55,735 nucleotides of DNA from positions 1 to 55,735 of the forward strand of contig JAVXEO010000005.1 of NCBI GenBank assembly GCA_036658435.1, in the 5' to 3' direction. The notes under the pieces are model-generated. The model was given only the letters and a program-made list of their open reading frames with translations. It searched no databases and was not told where the DNA came from. Positions 51,288 to 55,735 of the stretch are shown here, in pieces; the stretch's first letter is position 1, and every line of letters begins with the position of its first letter. The translations under genes and the position numbers were made by a program. This DNA comes from DIGJ01 sp036658435. GTDB taxonomy: Bacteria; Bacillota; Clostridia; Lachnospirales; Lachnospiraceae.

Positions 51288-52169
51288 TCAACCTTTTACT
51301 CCACCACCAGTTACACCTGCAATAATCTTTTCTGATAAGAAAATATATAGTATAAAAGTTGGAAGGAATACAATAATAACTGCTGCGAACATTCCTGCCC
51401 AGTCTCCTGTATACTTCATGGAATTAATCAAAGAATACAGTCCAACCGCTACCGGTCTTAATTTATCGGAGTTTGCAAAAATCAAGGATAAGAAATATTC
51501 ATTCCAGATATTAATAAAGTTAAATATGGTTACCGTAATGATTCCGGACTGTGCCATTGGAAGCATAATTCTCCAAAAAGTCTTCATTGGCGGGCAACCA
51601 TCAATGGCTGCTGCCTCTTCATAGGCTCTGGATATATTACTAAAATATGTCATTAAGAAAATTGTAGTATAAGGTACATTAATACCAATATATAAGATAA
51701 TTAATACTACCCTGTTTGCCATTTCGTGATTAAGGATTCCCATTCCTGCTATTAAACTAAACAGAGGCAGGATAATCATGATTACTGGTACTCCCATTGC
51801 AGATACAAAACTTCCTTGAATTAATTTATTAATTTTAAAATCAAATCTTGATAGAATGTAAGCTGCCGGTGCACATACAAGAATCAAACAGGTACAGGAT
51901 ATAACCGAATAGAGGAGCGAGTTTGAAAAGAAAACTGAAACGTTTGAACTCGTCCATGCCTTTATGTAATTTTCAAAATGTATTCCCGAAGGAAATGCCA
52001 ATGCCTTTCCTGCAAAAATATCCTGTGTAGTTGAAAAACTGGCCGCCAACACCCAGCCTAGAATTATAAAGGTAAATAGAATCCAGAGTAATAATACAAT
52101 ATACCCAGGGGCCAATCTCGCTTCTTTTTTCCAATTTATTTTTTCTCTTATCTCTTTTTCTTTTTTCAT
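51288..52169 (-). CDS. CUT1 sugar ABC permease, MalG-type
   Basis: A 293-residue membrane protein with six hydrophobic segments. The inner-membrane coupling loop EEAAAIDGCPPMKTFWRIMLP (residues about 195-215) matches the EAAxxDGAxxxxxFxxIxLP motif. The segment NFINIWNEYF is typical of MalG-like subunits. It pairs with the upstream MalF-like permease. ATG 52169 is chosen over an ATG at 52202 because GGGGG lies 8 nt upstream. Imports oligo- or disaccharide; no cognate ATPase gene is in the operon, so a shared MsmK-type ATPase is expected. Confidence 0.92.
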   Translation of the reverse strand: MKKEKEIREKINWKKEARLAPGYIVLLLWILFTFIILGWVLAASFSTTQDIFAGKALAFPSGIHFENYIKAWTSSNVSVFFSNSLLYSVISCTCLILVCAPAAYILSRFDFKINKLIQGSFVSAMGVPVIMIILPLFSLIAGMGILNHEMANRVVLIILYIGINVPYTTIFLMTYFSNISRAYEEAAAIDGCPPMKTFWRIMLPMAQSGIITVTIFNFINIWNEYFLSLIFANSDKLRPVAVGLYSLINSMKYTGDWAGMFAAVIIVFLPTFILYIFLSEKIIAGVTGGGVKG

Positions 52170-52185
52170 CTTGATTTCCCCCTTT

Positions 52186-53091
52186 CTAGAATTCCAAATC
52201 ATCGTCTTTGATTAACTTGTTACAAGCAATAAATATCAGAACAACGCAAATACTTAATAATACACCAATGGATGCACCAAGACCTGCATTACGCTCTGTC
52301 ATGGAGTTTCCGGCTCCAAAGATCTGGGTATACATGTAAACCATAGGGGTGATGGTGTTGGTATCCGCTGTAACAGAAGACCAAAGCTGCGACCATACGA
52401 AAAATCCCACACTGCTTACAGACCACATAGTAATATTCGTTTTGAAAATTCCTTTTAATAATGGTAACGTAATATATCGGAACTGTTTTACTTTTCCTGC
52501 TCCATCAATTCTTGCTGCTTCAAAGTATTCGGGACTAATTCTTTCAATTCCACTGGAAAAAATCAACATATGATAGCCTATCATACCAAAGCAATAAGCA
52601 AAAAGTAATGCCCAAAATTTGTGTGCGTCATCGGTCCATTGAATTGCCGCTAATTTATCCATATGTAAAAATTCAAAGAAATCTTTGATTAATCCATATC
52701 TTGGACTATACACATACTGTAGCCACATCATGGCCAATGCTACTGCACTTATTACATTTGGCAAATAAATAATGGCTCTGAAAAAGCTTTTAAAGCGAAT
52801 GCCGCTTGTTATAATTGCTGCAAATAATAAAGCAACGCTCAATACAATAATTCCACCAATAAACCATATCCTAAAAAGGTTCCACATAGATGTTTGAAAA
52901 ATGCTGGTATTAATTAATTTTACATAATTATCAATTCCGGTAAAGCTCCAGTCTGCTATGCTGTCTGTAATTCCATCTATTTTGAAGAAACTCATTATAA
53001 TCGTTCTACAAATTGGATATACGAATACAAGTACGAAAAATAATAATGCCGGCGCTAAAAAAGCAATCATCATAGGTTTGTTCTTTTTCAC
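52186..53091 (-). CDS. CUT1 sugar ABC permease, MalF-type
   Basis: A 301-residue membrane protein with six to seven hydrophobic segments and the coupling motif YFEAARIDGAGKVKQFRYIT followed by LPLL. GTG 53091 is chosen as the start because GGAGG lies 8 nt before it; the upstream ATG 53109 has no ribosome binding site. It is cotranscribed with the MalG-type permease and the solute-binding lipoprotein. Confidence 0.92.
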   Translation of the reverse strand: MKKNKPMMIAFLAPALLFFVLVFVYPICRTIIMSFFKIDGITDSIADWSFTGIDNYVKLINTSIFQTSMWNLFRIWFIGGIIVLSVALLFAAIITSGIRFKSFFRAIIYLPNVISAVALAMMWLQYVYSPRYGLIKDFFEFLHMDKLAAIQWTDDAHKFWALLFAYCFGMIGYHMLIFSSGIERISPEYFEAARIDGAGKVKQFRYITLPLLKGIFKTNITMWSVSSVGFFVWSQLWSSVTADTNTITPMVYMYTQIFGAGNSMTERNAGLGASIGVLLSICVVLIFIACNKLIKDDDLEF

Positions 53092-53172
53092 TTGCGATTC
53101 CTCCTTCATAAATACACTATTTCTTTAAAAAAATGTGGTGGCAGCGTGTGCACGATGCCACCACATAAGTGA

Positions 53173-54477
53173 TTATTTACTTGCTGCTTCCATTTCATCA
53201 ATAAACTGTTGAGCGGTTAATTTTCCACCACAAAGTTTTAAGAAATTACCTTTGATAATTGGAGTCATATCTGCGTTACATTCTGCACCGGCTGCCCAAG
53301 CATATCTGGTTGTAAGAGAATTTAAAACCGGTTGTACTGCTGAAAGCATAGTAGGCCATTCGGTATTGGTTGTATCAGCAGGAATACCTGTTGACAGCTG
53401 AGACATCTTCTGGTCGAACTCGCCCTTTGTAATATATTGAATTAATTCAAATGCTTCCGGTGCAACCTTTGTGTCTTTGTTGATTGCATAAACCTGAGCA
53501 CCAAAGTTGGAAGCTTCTACACCGTCTACACCGCCACAATCAGGATAGCTAAAGCATCCCCATTTAAAATCAGGACCTGTTGTTTCAAGAACTTCGTTTG
53601 GTAACCAAGAACCATTTAAGTACATAGCTGCCTGACCGCCTGCTAACTCAACGTTCTGTCCGGAAGGCCATACGTTAGAATCGATGTATTCTGAGAAGTA
53701 ACCTTTGGAAGCTAACTCTTCATATGCCTGAGCCATCTGAAGTGCTGCAGGATTCTCTGCCCAGTCTCCGTTGTTAATTAAATCTTCTGTAGCCTTTTCA
53801 CCAATTAATCTGGATAAATGGTAACCGATCATACAAGTAATATACGCATCATCACAAGTGATTGGAATAAAGCCAGCTGCTTTAATCTTTTCACAAGCTG
53901 CCAGCAATTCATCCCATGTAGTAGGAACGGCTGTAACACCTGCTTTATCAAAGATTTCCTGATTGTAGAAAAATGCATATACGTTTGGCTGATAAGGAAT
54001 GGATTTTAAGGTTCCGCCTGCAACGTCACGGCAAGCCTGCATTAATCCGGCATTTGCTGTTTCTTCGTATCCGGATGTTTTTACTAAATCTTCAAGGTCT
54101 AATAAATATTTACCCCATGTTCCGTTTACACGGTCAATGTCTTCATCAAATAAATCAATGTTGGTTCCTGCATCCAATGCTGGTTGTAATCCTTCACGAA
54201 TTCCGGTACGTCCTTTAAACTGAAGGTCTACTTTGTTTCCGGTTGCTGCCTCATAAGCTGCAACTGCTTCTGAAATTGCCTTGCCCTGTGCCTCTGTAGA
54301 TTCCCACATACACCAATAGGTAATGGTTTTTCCACCCTTTTCAGCATCTGCTGTTTCGGTTTTTTCGGTTGTTTCTGTTGTGTTTGCCGTATTGGCCGTA
54401 TTTTTTGATCCGCAGCCTGCTAATAAAGAAGCTACCATACTAACACCAAGTACTAAACTTAAAACTTTCTTTTTCAT
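53173..54477 (-). CDS. Sugar-binding lipoprotein of a CUT1 ABC importer
   Basis: A 434-residue extracytoplasmic solute-binding protein: signal peptide with lipobox (LLAGC, C22), Thr/Glu-rich linker to about 47, then a family-1 SBP fold (ITYWCMWESTEAQGKAI; IPYQPNVYAFFYNQEIFDKA; GQAAMYLNGSWLPNE). It captures the sugar for the two permeases. The specificity is not deducible, but the downstream NahK-like, nucleotidyltransferase and GalE genes suggest a hexosamine- or galactose-containing disaccharide such as galacto-N-biose or lacto-N-biose. GAGGAGG precedes the ATG. First gene of the operon. Confidence 0.92.
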   Translation of the reverse strand: MKKKVLSLVLGVSMVASLLAGCGSKNTANTANTTETTEKTETADAEKGGKTITYWCMWESTEAQGKAISEAVAAYEAATGNKVDLQFKGRTGIREGLQPALDAGTNIDLFDEDIDRVNGTWGKYLLDLEDLVKTSGYEETANAGLMQACRDVAGGTLKSIPYQPNVYAFFYNQEIFDKAGVTAVPTTWDELLAACEKIKAAGFIPITCDDAYITCMIGYHLSRLIGEKATEDLINNGDWAENPAALQMAQAYEELASKGYFSEYIDSNVWPSGQNVELAGGQAAMYLNGSWLPNEVLETTGPDFKWGCFSYPDCGGVDGVEASNFGAQVYAINKDTKVAPEAFELIQYITKGEFDQKMSQLSTGIPADTTNTEWPTMLSAVQPVLNSLTTRYAWAAGAECNADMTPIIKGNFLKLCGGKLTAQQFIDEMEAASK

Positions 54478-54790
54478 AAATCTGCCTCCTCTAATAAAAT
54501 TAATTTTTGTCTTTCTCTCTGTTTTGTATCCTAGCTGATGAATTTATAATATAACAAATTGCACATATTGTATTTGCACAATTCTTTTATGCTTTTGCAC
54601 TTTTTGTTCTTTTTTGTACTGATTTGTTCATTAAATTTGCTTTTTTACATATTTTATGTACGAATTGATTTGCACTTTTATTTATTTCCTTTATACTATT
54701 TTTTTATCGTTGTCTATTTTGTATGTTTCTTTTGCTTTTTTTCTCAAAATACATTATACTTTTTTTATACTTATGTAAGGAGCGTTTTCT
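54478..54790. promoter_or_regulatory. Shared regulatory region of the sugar operon and araC, with TTGCAC repeats
   Basis: A 313-bp non-coding, T-rich region between divergent genes. The motif TTGCAC occurs at 54559, 54574, 54595 and 54670, all in the same orientation; the first three are extended as TTTGCACA-like. For the SBP gene a -10 (TATATT, minus strand, 54548-54553) is present without a good -35, and the repeats overlay the -35 zone, as expected of activator sites. For araC, TTGCTT (54732-54737) and TATACT (54755-54760) with 17-bp spacing form a likely promoter. Confidence 0.55.
54732..54760 (+). promoter_or_regulatory. Putative araC promoter
   Basis: TTGCTT and TATACT with 17 bp between them, 30 bp upstream of the araC start codon. 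Confidence 0.5.
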
Positions 54791-55693
54791 ATGAATTATA
54801 AAATGGTATCCCTAAAACAAGATTTTATCGTGGAACGAATTGCCACGGTACATTACTTTGAATATATGAGTGATTTTCAGTTTGAAGGGGAAAGTCACCC
54901 TTTCTGGGAGTTTCTCTGTGTTGATCGGGGCGAAGTCAATGTTATTGCAGACAATCGAAATCTTACCTTGAAAAAAGGTGAAGTAATTTTTCATAAACCC
55001 AATGAATTTCACAATTTAAAAGCAAATGGAATTATTGCTCCAAATTTGGTTGTGGTTTCTTTTGAATGCCATTCCCCACGCATGAATTTTTTCGAAAGCA
55101 AGATACTTAGCATCAGTGAAATAGAACGAAACCTTCTAGGATCTATTATCTTAGAAGCACGAAGCTCTTTTTCCTCCCCTTTAGATAACCCTTATATGGA
55201 AGAATTGGTTCGTTCTTCCACACAAACTTTTGGTTCTGAGCAGCTAATTAAACTCCATCTGGAAGAATTTTTGCTGCAGCTCTATCGAAGATATCTAAAC
55301 GCTTCCCACCCTTCTCCTATTATAAAGTCAACGAAGAGTCATGGAGATGAAGATATTTACAGTCACATTATTCATTATTTAGAGGCCAATGTTTACCAGC
55401 ATTTATCCACGGAACAGATTTGCAAAGATAATTTAATTGGGTTATCCCAATTGCAGAAATTATTTCGAGACAAGCATAATTGTGGCATCATTGACTACTT
55501 TACCCGTATGAAGATTGACTCTGCCAAACAGATGATTCGAGATAAACATATGAATTTTACCCAGATTTCGGACGCCCTTGGTTACTCCTCTATTCATTAT
55601 TTTTCCAGAATATTTAAAAAAATCACGGGCATGACGCCTTCTGATTATGCCTCCTCCATAAAACTGCGTTCCGAGGAGTCTCACCATTTATAA
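54791..55693 (+). CDS. AraC-family transcriptional regulator with cupin sensor domain
   Basis: A 300-residue regulator: an N-terminal cupin-type ligand domain (GEVNVIADNRNLTLKKGEV, then IFHKPNEFHNL) and a C-terminal AraC DNA-binding domain with two HTH motifs (LSTEQICKDNLIGLSQLQKLF; MNFTQISDALGYSSIHYFSR, then FKKITGMTPSDY). It is divergent from the sugar ABC operon and, by position, probably activates it on sugar binding. AGGAG at 8-nt spacing supports the start. A strong terminator follows. Confidence 0.93.
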   Translation: MNYKMVSLKQDFIVERIATVHYFEYMSDFQFEGESHPFWEFLCVDRGEVNVIADNRNLTLKKGEVIFHKPNEFHNLKANGIIAPNLVVVSFECHSPRMNFFESKILSISEIERNLLGSIILEARSSFSSPLDNPYMEELVRSSTQTFGSEQLIKLHLEEFLLQLYRRYLNASHPSPIIKSTKSHGDEDIYSHIIHYLEANVYQHLSTEQICKDNLIGLSQLQKLFRDKHNCGIIDYFTRMKIDSAKQMIRDKHMNFTQISDALGYSSIHYFSRIFKKITGMTPSDYASSIKLRSEESHHL

Positions 55694-55695
55694 AC

Positions 55696-55735
55696 AAAAA
55701 AATGTTGCAATCCCTATTGACTGCAACATTTTTTT
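55696..55735 (+). terminator. Rho-independent terminator after araC
   Basis: AAAAAAATGTTGCA (55696-55709) pairs perfectly with TGCAACATTTTTTT (55722-55735), ending at the window edge with a T-run. Confidence 0.9.

Noticed and set aside
54559..54801. 80-residue Phe/Tyr-rich frame between the SBP and araC genes
   Set aside because: Translation of poly-T-rich promoter DNA; no ribosome binding site, and it covers the araC promoter.

Overview
The window reads as one contiguous, AT-rich chromosomal segment of an anaerobic, Gram-positive Clostridia, most likely a member of the Lachnospiraceae. The reasons are the low GC, strong AGGAG-type ribosome binding sites with frequent GTG/TTG starts, a glycyl-radical pyruvate formate-lyase, a cobalamin-salvage operon behind a B12 riboswitch, spore-related families (YtaF, SpoIID-like) and the NahK/GalE sugar-salvage module found in gut Firmicutes. 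There is no transposase, integrase, phage gene or CRISPR array. The species cannot be named from sequence alone.

Layout, left to right. 1-9.3 kb (minus): a palindromic repeat, tRNA-Gly(GCC), an HD-GYP c-di-GMP phosphodiesterase, a nitroreductase, then purL-pflB-pflA in transcript order. 9.3-14.8 kb: two overlapping membrane-anchored PrsA-like foldases, a divergent LysR regulator preceded by tandem 16-bp repeats, a YkuD L,D-transpeptidase and a TruA-family protein whose catalytic Asp is Glu. 14.9-20.1 kb: YtaF, a Ca2+-type P-ATPase with an overlapping unknown gene, and argH. 20.2-27.5 kb (minus): a heterodimeric ABC exporter with one degenerate ATP site, an NSS transporter plus APH-fold kinase pair, a small acidic protein and an M42 aminopeptidase. 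27.6-29.8 kb (plus): an orphan mini-flagellin followed by a SpoIID/peptidoglycan-binding protein whose ribosome binding site lies inside a terminator-like hairpin.

29.8-41.0 kb (minus): polysaccharide deacetylase, DUF1653, ilvE, thyA-folA, hflX, a TPR lipoprotein, then ApbE, a Gx-type membrane protein and a NusG-II protein (a flavinylation/redox-linked set), a DbpA-like helicase and a phospholipase-D family protein. 41.2-48.2 kb (minus): a B12 riboswitch with terminator controls cobT-cobU-cobS-cobU-like-cobC-btuF-btuC-btuD-adenosyltransferase-like, which together import corrinoids, assemble the lower ligand and probably adenosylate. 48.2-55.7 kb: a CUT1 sugar ABC importer, a nucleotidyltransferase, a NahK-like hexosamine 1-kinase and GalE in one operon, driven from a divergent region shared with an AraC regulator that carries repeated TTGCAC sites.

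The most interesting points are the kinase-nucleotidyltransferase-epimerase sugar module without a local phosphorylase or hydrolase, two complementary-looking CobU homologues in one operon, a divergent PduO-like protein at the end of the B12 operon, TruA with Asp-to-Glu, the mini-flagellin/SpoIID pair, and a repeated palindromic element. All assignments rest on reading motifs by eye; no database search was run.
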